The notes: generated by a model from the letters alone, not told the origin. 54,126 bases of DNA from Promethearchaeota archaeon (GCA_019894715.1 JAGXOA010000120.1:1-54126), one strand, 5' to 3'; counted from the first letter of the stretch, positions 9,181-18,144 are shown. Numbers and translations: made by a program.

Positions 9181-9723
9181 TTATATTCCATTTTTATTAA
9201 TATATATATATTTCTTAAATAATAATTCCGTCATATTACCAAATGCTTTTTCAACATTTTCTCCTGTTTTTGAAGAAAGCTCAATAAATGCTGCTAAATT
9301 ATATTTTTCTTTTGCTCGGGTTCCTTCTTCATGCGAAATTGCTCGATATTGAGCCAAATCAAGTTTAGATCCAATTAAAAAAATGGGTATATCCCCTGAA
9401 TGTTCGTGTATAATACTTATCCAGTCTTGTAAATGATTGAGAGTAACTGGATTTGTTATGTCATATAAATAAAAAGCAGCATTTGCACCTCTACAATATT
9501 GAGGTAGTAAAAATCTAAATCTTTGCTCTCCACCGAAATCCCAAACTTGGTATTTTACACGTTTGTTATTATATGACATTGTTTTGCTATAGAAATCAAC
9601 ACCTATGGTGAGTTTAAGATCCTCTGAGAATGATCCCGAAATAAATCTAATAGTAAGTGATGTTTTACCCACGCTTGCATCCCCCACCATCATTACTTTA
9701 AATGTATAATCGAAATCTGTCAA
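9181..9723 (-). CDS. Ras/Rab-like small GTPase
   Basis: 180-aa small GTPase of the Ras superfamily. P-loop GDASVGKT at residues 14-21, switch-I Thr39 in LTIGVDF, G3 WDFGGEQRF at 61-69, G4 GSKLD at 118-122 (Ser in place of Asn of NKxD), G5 SSK at about 150-152. The catalytic switch-II Gln of WDTAGQE is replaced: the order is Glu66-Gln67, as if Q and E were swapped. There is no C-terminal cysteine for prenylation, and the tail ends KKYIYINKNGI. It stands alone between two intergenic regions. A second GTPase of the same WDF-G-E type is at 35754-36281. Confidence 0.93.
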   Translation of the reverse strand: MTDFDYTFKVMMVGDASVGKTSLTIRFISGSFSEDLKLTIGVDFYSKTMSYNNKRVKYQVWDFGGEQRFRFLLPQYCRGANAAFYLYDITNPVTLNHLQDWISIIHEHSGDIPIFLIGSKLDLAQYRAISHEEGTRAKEKYNLAAFIELSSKTGENVEKAFGNMTELLFKKYIYINKNGI

Positions 9724-10125
9724 TTTCTTTACCAGATATAAATACCAATTCTATTTCTTTATGAATAATACAAATTCATTTCAATATTAAATAAGAAGTG
9801 TATTATTGATAGTAATTAACAATTTTTATTAATAACATTAATGATTTCTTCTATAAAAAATATTGATATATATCAATATTTTAAAATTGAAAATTTTTAC
9901 TATTTATATACGGGAAGGCCAATTACTTTAGGGAGTGGATGAATCCCATAATTATTCTATAAATTAACACCTTCCTATCATTTAGATCTCTATAATTCCA
10001 ATAAATATATAGCTTGGAGAACCGTCCTGTATTGTCTAATATCATATTAGAGAGTATGAATCCACTACCTTTAGGTAGTGGTAGTTCAATTTAGTAGGTC
10101 ACTAGAATATATATGATTGCATGCT
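9724..10125. other. Spacer holding a collapsed IS element
   Basis: Gene-free region between the GTPase and the CPBP protease. Its main content is the mini-element at 9911-10095; the rest is AT-rich sequence in which I see nothing else. Confidence 0.6.
9911..10095 (+). mobile_element. Non-autonomous IS200/IS605-derived mini-element (LE + RE, no transposase)
   Basis: The left end at 9913-9947 reads AAGGCCAATTACTTTAGGGAGTGGATGAATCCC, in two blocks matching the LE of the tnpB relic at 22138-22173 (CTTTAGG...GTGGATGAATC). The right end at 10058-10089 is a strong hairpin CCACTACC-TTTA-GGTAGTGG flanked by GAAT and TAGTTCAA, nearly the same as the RE at 21754-21785. Only about 110 bp separate the ends and they encode nothing recognisable. 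It looks like an internally deleted, MITE-like derivative that could be mobilised in trans by a Y1 transposase; none is in the window. Confidence 0.75.
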
Positions 10126-10788
10126 TTAATTAAGAAATGGAAGGATAATTATTATAATATTAAAAAATCCATGAGAAATTATAGCAGGTAATAATGATTC
10201 TTTATAAAAGATGAATATTAATGATAATAAGACACCAAAAGTAAAATAATATCCAAAATAGGTAACTATTGTAGTAAATGGGACAATAAATGGAGGTACA
10301 TGATAAATTGCAAAAAATATAGATGAGATTAATATACAAGTAATGTATCCAAATTTATTTCTGAGTTTTTTAATGAGAAAACTTCTAAAGAATGCTTCTT
10401 CACAGATACCTATAATGAAAATTTGTTGAAAAATTATTATTACCAATTGTAACATATCTGGATTTACTGGACCAGTGGAAATAGATCCTTGTTGCGCTAA
10501 TTCTACAAATTCAAGACCAAATATTAATCGTGAAATGTATGTAAAGAAAAAGCTCATGTATACTGCAAATACTAAGAATAAAATACTTAATCCTATTCCA
10601 GAGATAATTTTTAACATTTTCTCTAATTTTAGTTCTTGGGATTTATGAAATCCTAAAATAATAAGTTGTTCCTTCAGAGTGTTATGTTCAATTTTTGATG
10701 CTATATAAGGGGGAATAAAAAGAAATAATAGTTCTAAAAATGTAACTAATATTAAAATCCAAGAATTATCTCCAAATCGAATTGTCAT
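10126..10788 (-). CDS. CPBP family intramembrane metalloprotease (Rce1/CAAX-protease-like)
   Basis: 220-aa polytopic membrane protein with about six hydrophobic segments. All motifs of the CPBP (Abi/Rce1) family are intact: EEAFFR (EExxxR, about residues 133-138), FAIYH (FxxxH) and HGFFN (HxxxN). Members cleave membrane-associated substrates; Rce1 removes the -AAX tripeptide from prenylated proteins, while many archaeal members have no known substrate. The neighbouring GTPase lacks a CAAX cysteine, so a direct link is not supported. Convergent/divergent neighbours suggest it is transcribed alone. Confidence 0.88.
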   Translation of the reverse strand: MTIRFGDNSWILILVTFLELLFLFIPPYIASKIEHNTLKEQLIILGFHKSQELKLEKMLKIISGIGLSILFLVFAVYMSFFFTYISRLIFGLEFVELAQQGSISTGPVNPDMLQLVIIIFQQIFIIGICEEAFFRSFLIKKLRNKFGYITCILISSIFFAIYHVPPFIVPFTTIVTYFGYYFTFGVLLSLIFIFYKESLLPAIISHGFFNIIIIILPFLN

Positions 10789-10873
10789 ATTTTATAGCGA
10801 TAGTTGCTTATTAAATCAATAAATCTAATCTCTCTAAATATAATTAATATTTATAAATTTATTAGAGTTACCG

Positions 10874-12151
10874 ATGCTTAACGGAAAAGATTTTTTAATT
10901 AATCAAAAGAGATCTTATCAGAATACAGAAATCGATATAAATTCTAAAGTAATTGGGACAACTAAAGAAAAATTATTAATGGAACAATTGGAGAATATTG
11001 CATTTGAATGCAATGAAATAGAAAGTCTAAAAAAAAGGTTTGCAAATCTTGTAATTAAGAATGGAAAAAAGTTAGATTTTGGTGAATTTCTAGAACACCC
11101 AAAATTCTTTATTAAAGAAAATTTAATAAAGAAATCAATTAATCCATCAAATATTAGAGGGCTTAATATAGTTAGTGTTGATGGGAGTTTCGTTGTTAAA
11201 AAGTTTATGAATATAGATTTTTCATTTTTGAAGGCAATTGCTGTTAAATATTATTTTTACGATAATAAAGATGCAAAAATTGATTATTTTCCAGATCTAA
11301 ACGGTTTTAACAATTATTCGATAAAAAGAAATGTCTTGAACGTGAATGAACAATATATTGATGTAGATACTTCATTAGATATGAATTTCATGGAAATTCA
11401 ACTAATAAATAATTTAATAAAAAAATCAAATGACCTTGACTTCATCATAATAGATGGATCTATAGTGATCATGCCAATAAATCTATTATTTTCAAAAGAT
11501 CCTGTAATTTCAGAAAAATATGATAATCTACTAAAAGAATATCAAAAATTATACAAAAATTGTAATAAAAATGGAATATTACTTATTGGCTCTATTAAAG
11601 ATACAAGAACTTCTGCTTTATGCAATCTACTTCGAGATTCTGTTCAACTTTTAAAACCAAATTATAATAATTTACATGAATTTTTAGAAATAGGATATAG
11701 GCAAGTTATAAGATATTTTTCAGATTTAGATTTATTTAATAGAATTTTATATAAAAATGAAAGAAGTTGTATTTTTAATTGTAAGAGAGAAATTGATAAA
11801 ATTAGAGATACGGGTATAAAAAAAGAAATCTCTTATTATTTTCCACTTACTTTTTATGCTTATTATTTGAAAACAACAAAGTATGATATTCCTTGTCGAA
11901 TTGAATTTTTTATGGATGAAAAACATGATTTAGAAGAGGCAGCAAAAAAAGCAGATTTAATTGCTTCAATTATTTTACCGATATCTAGTTTAAATGACCA
12001 TTATGGACTCCCCATCCCTCAAATTGAAGCCCATAAAAGAGCAGTGTTTAAACCTTATGAAGTAAATTTATTATTCAATAGCTTAAAACGAAAATTAAAT
12101 AAATATGGTGTTAATTTAATAGAAAAAAGACGAAATAGAAGACCTTTTTAA
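10874..12151 (+). CDS. nurA: NurA-domain 5'-3' nuclease
   Basis: DNA end-resection nuclease that works with the HerA helicase and Rad50-Mre11. At 425 aa it shows the NurA features: a first acidic motif in NIVSVDGSF (about residue 105), a second in DFIIIDGSIVI, ILLIGSIKDTRTSAL, and the C-terminal block HYGLPIPQIEAHKRAVF. The catalytic Mn-binding aspartates fall in the two VDGS/IDGS motifs. HerA, Mre11 and Rad50 are not in the window, so it has left the usual archaeal operon. Its stop overlaps the 3' end of the opposite-strand hemK gene by 4 bp. Confidence 0.88.
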   Translation: MLNGKDFLINQKRSYQNTEIDINSKVIGTTKEKLLMEQLENIAFECNEIESLKKRFANLVIKNGKKLDFGEFLEHPKFFIKENLIKKSINPSNIRGLNIVSVDGSFVVKKFMNIDFSFLKAIAVKYYFYDNKDAKIDYFPDLNGFNNYSIKRNVLNVNEQYIDVDTSLDMNFMEIQLINNLIKKSNDLDFIIIDGSIVIMPINLLFSKDPVISEKYDNLLKEYQKLYKNCNKNGILLIGSIKDTRTSALCNLLRDSVQLLKPNYNNLHEFLEIGYRQVIRYFSDLDLFNRILYKNERSCIFNCKREIDKIRDTGIKKEISYYFPLTFYAYYLKTTKYDIPCRIEFFMDEKHDLEEAAKKADLIASIILPISSLNDHYGLPIPQIEAHKRAVFKPYEVNLLFNSLKRKLNKYGVNLIEKRRNRRPF

Positions 12152-12837
12152 ATTTTTGAAAGGACTAGTTTATTTAAAAAAATATCTTCAAAAAAAAAAT
12201 GTTTTTTTTCAATAATCTTGTTGATAAATCCTTTTTCTTTATTTATTCTTTCTAAAGTATTCTGATCTGCTCTTGAAGAGGAAATATAGTATATACAACC
12301 CTTATGTGTTAAATTTAAAAACTCTTTTACGTTATTGAGAAATCTAATAAAAATTTCAATACCCCCTTTACCTCCATCCCAACATAGATCTTTTTCATTT
12401 TTTGGAAATTCAGAATCATCCAATAATGGTAAATAGGGAGGATTAAAAAAAATAATATCAAATTTACTAAATAGAGAATTTGGAAATGAATCAAATAGAT
12501 CTGAATGAATAAAATTAATTTGTGAATTAAAACCATTTAGAAGTTCATTATTTTTTGCACATTTTAATACTACCTCTGAAATATCTGATGCATATATATT
12601 TGCTTTAAAATTACGATTTTCTTTCTTTATAATTAATAGAAGGATTGGAATAATTCCTGAACCTGTACCCATATCTAAAACATTCTTTATATTTTCCAGT
12701 TTAATATCATCAAAAGAATTAGTGTTTAGTTTTTCTTTTATAAAGTCAGTTATAAGATAAGTATCATCAGAAGGAATATATATTAGATCTGATTCACAAT
12801 TTATTTTAGGATCTCTATAATATTGATTATTTTTCAT
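12148..12837 (-). CDS. HemK2/Mtq2-like protein-glutamine N5-methyltransferase
   Basis: 229-aa class I SAM-dependent methyltransferase. SAM-binding motif I is VLDMGTGSGIIPILL (about residues 50-64), and the substrate-defining NPPYLP motif lies near residues 132-137. NPPY plus short length and no N-terminal helical domain fit the archaeal/eukaryotic HemK2-Mtq2 type, which methylates the GGQ glutamine of release factor aRF1 with the partner Trm112. It is the last gene of the rpl21e-rpoF-DUF655-dim1-hemK series, 2 bp after dim1. Confidence 0.85.
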   Translation of the reverse strand: MKNNQYYRDPKINCESDLIYIPSDDTYLITDFIKEKLNTNSFDDIKLENIKNVLDMGTGSGIIPILLLIIKKENRNFKANIYASDISEVVLKCAKNNELLNGFNSQINFIHSDLFDSFPNSLFSKFDIIFFNPPYLPLLDDSEFPKNEKDLCWDGGKGGIEIFIRFLNNVKEFLNLTHKGCIYYISSSRADQNTLERINKEKGFINKIIEKKHFFFEDIFLNKLVLSKI

Positions 12838-12839
12838 TT

Positions 12840-13691
12840 TTATGCATATTTAATTAGATTATATATGATCTGTGATAACTCTGGAAAGTTGTGAATCTCA
12901 AATTTAGTTATTTTATCATTTTTAAAATTATTTTTTTTTAATGTGTCAATAATTTCAGTTTTAGTTATTTGTGTTTTTTTTATACTTTTTAAGAATAATT
13001 CTATAGCATTTCCAATATTCTTATTTTTATAGGGCATAATTCCAGCAATAAACTTGAGATAAAATTTTATTGTGTGTTCTTTTTTAAGAAAATCATGATT
13101 TTTTTTTTTGGGTTTTAGTTTGATTAGAGATAATTTTATTTTTGGACAAGGATAAAAGGATTCTGGTGATATGTCGATCATTGTAATTGGATCTAAAAAA
13201 GAATTTACCGTAATGGTTATCCTAGAAAATTTCTTATACTCATTTGTAGAGAAAATACGTTCTGCTATTACTTTTTCAATAAGTAAGACCCCTTCAGGAG
13301 GATTTGGATGAAAGAAAACTTTTTGAAAAATTTGCCCTGTTATAGTATAAGGTATGTTTGAAATCACTTTATTGCATAAAGGAGGTTTTCCATCTAATAT
13401 ATCTTTATTAAATAATCTTAGATTATTAAATATTGAAAGATTTTTTAGTAGATTTTTATATAAAACATTATCTATTTCATATGCATATACCTTTTGACAT
13501 TTTTCAAGGAGTTTTTCTGTCAATGCTCCTAGTCCAGCACCAATTTCTAATACTATATCTTTTTTTGATAGATCTGAAAAGTTTAGGATATGATCTAAGA
13601 CTGCTGTATTTATTAAAAAATTTTGTCCCAAAGATTTTTTTGGTGTAAATTCTAAGTTCTTTAAAATAAATTGTACTTGTGTTTTATTCAT
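12840..13691 (-). CDS. ksgA: rRNA adenine N6,N6-dimethyltransferase (KsgA/Dim1)
   Basis: Dimethylates the two adjacent adenines in the 3' terminal hairpin of 16S rRNA. 283 aa with the KsgA hallmarks: KSLGQNFLIN (about residues 19-28), SAM motif EIGAGLGALTEKLL, the acidic motif YAYEID, and the catalytic NIPYTITG motif (about residues 111-118), with the C-terminal helical domain. It lies 14 bp (to the DUF655 stop) and 2 bp from its neighbours, in a conserved archaeal cluster with rpl21e, rpoF and DUF655. Confidence 0.95.
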   Translation of the reverse strand: MNKTQVQFILKNLEFTPKKSLGQNFLINTAVLDHILNFSDLSKKDIVLEIGAGLGALTEKLLEKCQKVYAYEIDNVLYKNLLKNLSIFNNLRLFNKDILDGKPPLCNKVISNIPYTITGQIFQKVFFHPNPPEGVLLIEKVIAERIFSTNEYKKFSRITITVNSFLDPITMIDISPESFYPCPKIKLSLIKLKPKKKNHDFLKKEHTIKFYLKFIAGIMPYKNKNIGNAIELFLKSIKKTQITKTEIIDTLKKNNFKNDKITKFEIHNFPELSQIIYNLIKYA

Positions 13692-13705
13692 TTTGAAATT
13701 CAGAT

Positions 13706-14353
13706 TTATTCATATCTTTTAGTTTTGCTAAAAAGATAGTATTTAATTCCTTCTCGCTGTAATTCTTTAATTATTCTTAGTGTTAATTGTTTTACAGGAC
13801 TTGATAAACTTGTTCTATCAGCAATATCTTGATAAGTCATAAATTTTTGACGTTCTCTTGCATTTAGAAGCTCCCACATATGTTTTGTACCAATCCCAGG
13901 TATTAGTTTAAGAGCATGAAGTCGAGGAGTTATTGATGTGGAATTATTAAAGAAATTTATAAAAAGTTCTTCAGTTTCAATTATTTCATTTTCAATGATT
14001 GTTTGGATTAATGCTTTGGAGGTATTTGTTAGATCTTTAAAATCTATTTTCCTCAATACTTCATTTAGTTTCCTTTTTTCGTTAAAATATTCGAATGTAT
14101 TTTTATCTTGTACTTTTATTTCTGATTCTCTATTATATTTTACTTCGTAAAGAACAAAATCAGGAAAGGAAATAACCTGTGCAAGAGGATTGCGTGCCCA
14201 ACTAGGTTTTTCATCCCTAATATGACCATGAGGTAAGAGATCTAAAATAACTACATCTCGTTCTTTTTTTATAAATTGCTTTTTTTTCCGAAAACCTTCT
14301 TTTCTTTGATAAGGTTTTCTGGAAGGCTTTATGTATCGATCTCTTCCACTCAT
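13706..14353 (-). CDS. DUF655 family helix-hairpin-helix protein
   Basis: 215-aa archaeal conserved protein found next to rpoF and ksgA in many genomes. An N-terminal basic stretch is followed by an OB-like region (DVVILDLLPHGHI...QVISFPDFVLYEVKY) and a C-terminal HhH segment LHALKLIPGIGTKHMWELLNARER, predicted to bind nucleic acid. Exact function is unknown. I use ATG 14353 (MSGRD); a TTG three codons upstream is also open. GGAAGATT precedes the start. It is 157 bp downstream of rpoF. Confidence 0.85.
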   Translation of the reverse strand: MSGRDRYIKPSRKPYQRKEGFRKKKQFIKKERDVVILDLLPHGHIRDEKPSWARNPLAQVISFPDFVLYEVKYNRESEIKVQDKNTFEYFNEKRKLNEVLRKIDFKDLTNTSKALIQTIIENEIIETEELFINFFNNSTSITPRLHALKLIPGIGTKHMWELLNARERQKFMTYQDIADRTSLSSPVKQLTLRIIKELQREGIKYYLFSKTKRYE

Positions 14354-14519
14354 AATTACCAATCTTCCTTTTTTTTTTTATTACAATATCCATTTCTTTT
14401 TTATTAAAAAATAATTAGTATGAATAAGTTGTTCATTTAAAGTTAAAACCTTCTATATTTATAAATTCTTCGTTCTAAAATAGATATAAATAAATAACAG
14501 AAATATAATTTTTATAAAT

Positions 14520-14885
14520 TTAAGATGTTTTTAATTCTTCAATTTGATATAAGATTTCTTGAAGTTTATCATCATTAAAAGTTTTTCCATGATAACTTTT
14601 TTCCAAAATCATTTTTAGCTCGGGTATATTCTTAGGATCAATATTTACTATATTAATAGTGTATACTTCTTCGATTTCATGTTTTTCTATAAGAAAATTT
14701 CTTATTTTAACTGAATCTTTATGTGACATCTTGGCAAATTTTTCAACATAGGTATGAGTAATTTCTTGAAAATGTGACATACCTTCTTCAGGATCGATTT
14801 TTGTTATCTGTTCTTTTATATTTTCCATAATTTTCTTGACTTCTGGAATTGAAACAGATTTTTCTTCAATTTTTCTACCAAACAT
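14520..14885 (-). CDS. rpoF: DNA-directed RNA polymerase subunit F (Rpb4)
   Basis: Rpb4-type stalk subunit that pairs with RpoE (Rpb7). 121 aa from the chosen ATG at 14885; a TTG three codons upstream is also open. The sequence is helical and acidic with an Rpb4 core (TYVEKFAKMSHKDSVKIRNFL, and EEVYTINIVNIDPKNIPELKMIL containing the family's IVNI-P segment). It lies 29 bp from rpl21e and upstream of DUF655, its conserved archaeal location. Confidence 0.9.
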   Translation of the reverse strand: MFGRKIEEKSVSIPEVKKIMENIKEQITKIDPEEGMSHFQEITHTYVEKFAKMSHKDSVKIRNFLIEKHEIEEVYTINIVNIDPKNIPELKMILEKSYHGKTFNDDKLQEILYQIEELKTS

Positions 14886-14914
14886 GATAATCAATAATAA
14901 TTTTAATTTGAAAA

Positions 14915-15241
14915 TTAAATAATCTCTTTCCGAGAAACGTAACTTAATCTAAGATGCTCTTTTCCAACAATTAACATTTTTTTAGAATTCCCCAATTTTA
15001 CCTGAACTTCAATACATCTTCCTCTTAAACCAATAACAGTTCCAGTTCTACCATAGTATCTACGATGAGGTAATCCACGTTTATGTTGTGAAGGATCTGA
15101 TATAATATCTACTTTATCACCGATAGAATAGTCTAATAAATATTTATCTACTGGTCCAAGACCTTTTTGTCGAGGTGTTTTTCTAAATCTTTTTCTTGAT
15201 TTATTTCTGTATCCCTTGTGAAGAGTTATATTATTCACCAA
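14915..15241 (-). CDS. rpl21e: 50S ribosomal protein L21e
   Basis: eL21, 100-108 aa depending on the start. Family features are GYRNKSRKRFRKTPRQKG, KVDIISDPSQHKRGLPHRRYYGRTGTVIG and CIEVQVKLGNSKKMLIVGKEHLR. No ATG starts the frame: it opens TTG GTG AAT AAT ATA ACT. GTG at 15238 is the conventional choice, but the same bases form GGTGA, five bases before an in-frame ATA. Homologues usually start 6-8 residues before GYR, so either is possible. It is upstream of rpoF. Confidence 0.92.
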   Translation of the reverse strand: MVNNITLHKGYRNKSRKRFRKTPRQKGLGPVDKYLLDYSIGDKVDIISDPSQHKRGLPHRRYYGRTGTVIGLRGRCIEVQVKLGNSKKMLIVGKEHLRLSYVSRKEII

Positions 15242-15547
15242 ATTATGTTGTATTCTTATTAAAAATCATGAAGGATAATTTAATTATTTTTTGATTTTAA
15301 AAAAAGAAATAAACAAAATAAATTTAAATCTAAAAAAAAAATATTAAATAAAATTTGATATCTAAAGAAATTAATATTGTCAATTTTTTTTTTTAAATCT
15401 TCCATCCTCCATAACAAAAATGAAAAATGCGGTTTAATTCAGTTGGAAAAAATTAAAGTGTTGATTATATATTCGACTTTAAAAAGAGTCAAATATTATT
15501 GAGATTTTTTATTGAAAATCTATTTTATACTTTAGTAAAATAAAATT
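15242..15547. other. Spacer between pus10 and rpl21e
   Basis: 306 bp, strongly AT-rich with an 11-base T run near 15384-15394. No gene supported; a 10-codon ATG frame starting near 15412 (minus) ends in the A run. It presumably carries the rpl21e promoter and a pus10 terminator (T-rich on the minus strand is not conspicuous). Confidence 0.4.
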
Positions 15548-16909
15548 TTAATAATCTATATTTAATACATCTAATTCTATGCACTTTAGCTGAACTTCAA
15601 GAATTTCACTAAAAGAAGGAGATGTGCGACCTTCATCGCCACTAATTAATTCTTTAATATAAGTACCCCCTTGCGATTCAATGATAAATTCAAATAAATT
15701 TGGTTTTAGAAATTTACCTTCAACTTTAAATAATTTTTTATCTCTAATTTTATCTGCTCTTCTGTGAGCCACTCTATGGGGCGTTCTTTGATCAATGTTC
15801 TTATTTTCAAATGTGTTTATTAATTTTATAAATCTTTCTTGAAATTCTTCAATGTTTAATTCACTTGAGCTTTCAGCAATTGCTTTATATGTCTTTTTTG
15901 TATTCTCAGCATTTTCTTTTATAAAAATTACTTGTTTTTTATTTGTATAAGAAAGTTGGTTTATTTCAATTTTATCTTTATTTGTCATATTTACTTTTTC
16001 TAGCAGATTATCTAAGTCTAATGTTCTAATTTTTGGATTTCTAAGCTCTAAAATAAATGGTCTACCAGTACCCAACATACGAACATCAATGTCTTCTCGT
16101 CCAGCTCCATGGAATTTGGAACTTTCTGCTTGAGAAGCATTAATAAATTCGGGACTTATTAACCCCTCCACACTAGTTTCATATTGTTTCCCAGTAAATT
16201 CACAAGATTCACAGCCATTACCATTACATTTTCGACAAAACCATCGTGTTTGAGGAATTCCTCGAATTAATTTTTTATATCTTCCAAATATGAATAAAGA
16301 TCTTATTATTAGACTAGTTGAAGACTTATCAAATCTTATTGAATAAATAATTGTTAAATCGGGATAAGTAAATTCAGTAGGTTTACCAATATCATTTACT
16401 AATTTTTTTCCTATCTCTCTATTCATATGAGTTTTAAAAGATTCTGCTTCAATGATATTATGTTTAGCTTTAAATTTATCTTCTCTATTGATAATTTTTC
16501 CGCTTGGGCTTGTTCCGATTAAAAAATTTGAGTATTCAATTTTTTCAAGATTTTTTTTTGCTATTTCTACATAATCATCAAGATTTCGAAAGATATTATT
16601 GCATAAAAAACAATTTATATCTTCATTTAATAATAGAGGTTCAAAACCTTCCTTTTTTAAAACTTCTTTAGCAGGGATATATTTTGCCTTATTAGCAAGT
16701 AGTTTTAAGTTTTCTATAGCTTTATTTCTGATACTTTCTTCACCAATAAGATATTTTTGATGATTTTCCATTGTTAATGAAAGTAGTAAAGATTTCCCTC
16801 TTTCTTCATTAGTTGAATGTGTTCCTAATAAAGAAAACATTCTTCCAAGACAATCTAAACAGATATTTTGATCTTTGTAAATTTCTAATACTTTATTAAA
16901 AATACTCAT
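15548..16909 (-). CDS. pus10: tRNA pseudouridine synthase Pus10
   Basis: Archaeal Pus10 makes pseudouridine 54 and 55 in the tRNA T loop. 453 aa: an N-terminal zinc-binding segment with CLDCLGRMF (about 18-26) and CFLCNN (about 102-107), a THUMP-like middle, a further WFCRKCNGNGCESCEF cysteine cluster (about 224-239), then the catalytic domain with GAGREDIDVRMLGTGRPFILEL, where the Asp in EDIDVR is the expected nucleophile. C-terminal SQGGTYIKELISGDEGRTSPS is typical. It is upstream of rpl21e/rpoF, a common archaeal neighbourhood. Confidence 0.93.
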   Translation of the reverse strand: MSIFNKVLEIYKDQNICLDCLGRMFSLLGTHSTNEERGKSLLLSLTMENHQKYLIGEESIRNKAIENLKLLANKAKYIPAKEVLKKEGFEPLLLNEDINCFLCNNIFRNLDDYVEIAKKNLEKIEYSNFLIGTSPSGKIINREDKFKAKHNIIEAESFKTHMNREIGKKLVNDIGKPTEFTYPDLTIIYSIRFDKSSTSLIIRSLFIFGRYKKLIRGIPQTRWFCRKCNGNGCESCEFTGKQYETSVEGLISPEFINASQAESSKFHGAGREDIDVRMLGTGRPFILELRNPKIRTLDLDNLLEKVNMTNKDKIEINQLSYTNKKQVIFIKENAENTKKTYKAIAESSSELNIEEFQERFIKLINTFENKNIDQRTPHRVAHRRADKIRDKKLFKVEGKFLKPNLFEFIIESQGGTYIKELISGDEGRTSPSFSEILEVQLKCIELDVLNIDY

Positions 16910-17097
16910 TATTAATAGGATTAGTTGAATATTGCTTAATTTATTATTGTTTTTATTTTGATTGATGATGTTATGTTATGAATTTATGATTCTTGGTTGA
17001 AATATTAATATTAACGAGAAAAATGAATTTTGCATTGTTATGTAATTAGGAGAATAAAAAAATAGTACAGGAATTTTAATAATTTTTTTTAATTATT

Positions 17098-18144
17098 CTA
17101 TTCTTCTTCAAGATCCCACCCTAGATCTTTTAATACAGCATCTAAAGATTCAGATTCTTCCTCTAAGATAAATTCTGTTTGGTATTCTGAAGCACCTTCA
17201 GATTCAAAATCAGGAGGAACTAAATTATCCAAAGTAGGTAGTTCATTTGATTTAGCTTTAAATTTAGTTGAGGATTTTTCAAGGGACGGAATAGAGATAG
17301 ATGAATCATCATACTCTTGTGCATATTCTTTAGGTGGAGGGGGTATAACTTCTGCTTTTTGTTCTCCTTGTTCACTTTCACGTTCTTCCATTTCCATTGG
17401 GGTATAATCATCAAGAGGTATCGGAGGGACCTCATCTTCATATACTTTAAATTCTGCTGATTTTGTGGTTTCTTCTGTTATAATTTGAGTATTTTGAGGT
17501 GCTATCCCTGCCTCAGGAATTTTAGTTTTTGGGATTGAAACAATATTAGTTGCATTATCTTGTTCTAAAGCTTCAAAATCAGCACCTTCTTTCTCCCAAT
17601 CATCCAGAAATCCGAGTAAACCATCTAAAGCTGCTTTATCCTCCTCAACTGATGGAGGTTTTATTATTAGAGTTTCTTCCTCGATTTGTTCTTCTATTTT
17701 TTGCTTTTGTATTTTTTCCAATTCTGTTTGTTCAAGAGTTAGAGTCATTTCTGTTTCTTCATCACCAGAAATAAGTCTATTTAATTTTTTTGCTAATTCA
17801 CGAATATATTCTAAATAGTATCCAACACGATGAATCGCAGAAAGCCCTCCAAAAATGATATATTCATCATTAATTGCCATTAGAATACAATATCCTGAAA
17901 GATTATGAAGTATTATTTCTCTTAGAGCACCATGATTAGTTGCTTCACTCAACCTTAGACCTAGGTCAATTAGAGCAGTACTAGAAGCTGAAATTGCATC
18001 AGCATCGAGAACATAAGTATATGCAGTTGATATTTTCATTCCAACTCGAGATAGAACTGCCATATTCTCTAGATCTGTTCTTTCCTCTTCATTTTTTAGA
18101 AAATACATTAGTTTTTCTCTAATATCTTCAGCTAAAATTGACAT
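17098..18144 (-). CDS. Roadblock/LC7-domain protein with long acidic, proline-rich tail
   Basis: 348 aa. Residues 1-125 form a roadblock/LC7 (MglB-like) domain with REIILHNLSGYCILMAIND and FGGLSAIHRVGYYLEYIRELAKKL; such domains dimerise and regulate Ras/Rag-type GTPases. A coiled stretch follows (LEQTELEKIQKQKIEEQIEEE), then about 190 residues of acidic disordered sequence with proline patches (EVPPIPLDDY, EVIPPPPKEY) and a short C-terminal amphipathic segment ESLDAVLKDLGWDLEEE. Small GTPases occur elsewhere in the window, but none is adjacent. It lies 85 bp after the kinase-like gene on the same strand. A GTPase-regulator role is inference. Confidence 0.85.
   Translation of the reverse strand: MSILAEDIREKLMYFLKNEEERTDLENMAVLSRVGMKISTAYTYVLDADAISASSTALIDLGLRLSEATNHGALREIILHNLSGYCILMAINDEYIIFGGLSAIHRVGYYLEYIRELAKKLNRLISGDEETEMTLTLEQTELEKIQKQKIEEQIEEETLIIKPPSVEEDKAALDGLLGFLDDWEKEGADFEALEQDNATNIVSIPKTKIPEAGIAPQNTQIITEETTKSAEFKVYEDEVPPIPLDDYTPMEMEERESEQGEQKAEVIPPPPKEYAQEYDDSSISIPSLEKSSTKFKAKSNELPTLDNLVPPDFESEGASEYQTEFILEEESESLDAVLKDLGWDLEEE

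Noticed and set aside
12327-12536. 69-aa ORF within the hemK gene
   Set aside because: Out-of-frame shadow of the methyltransferase on the same strand.
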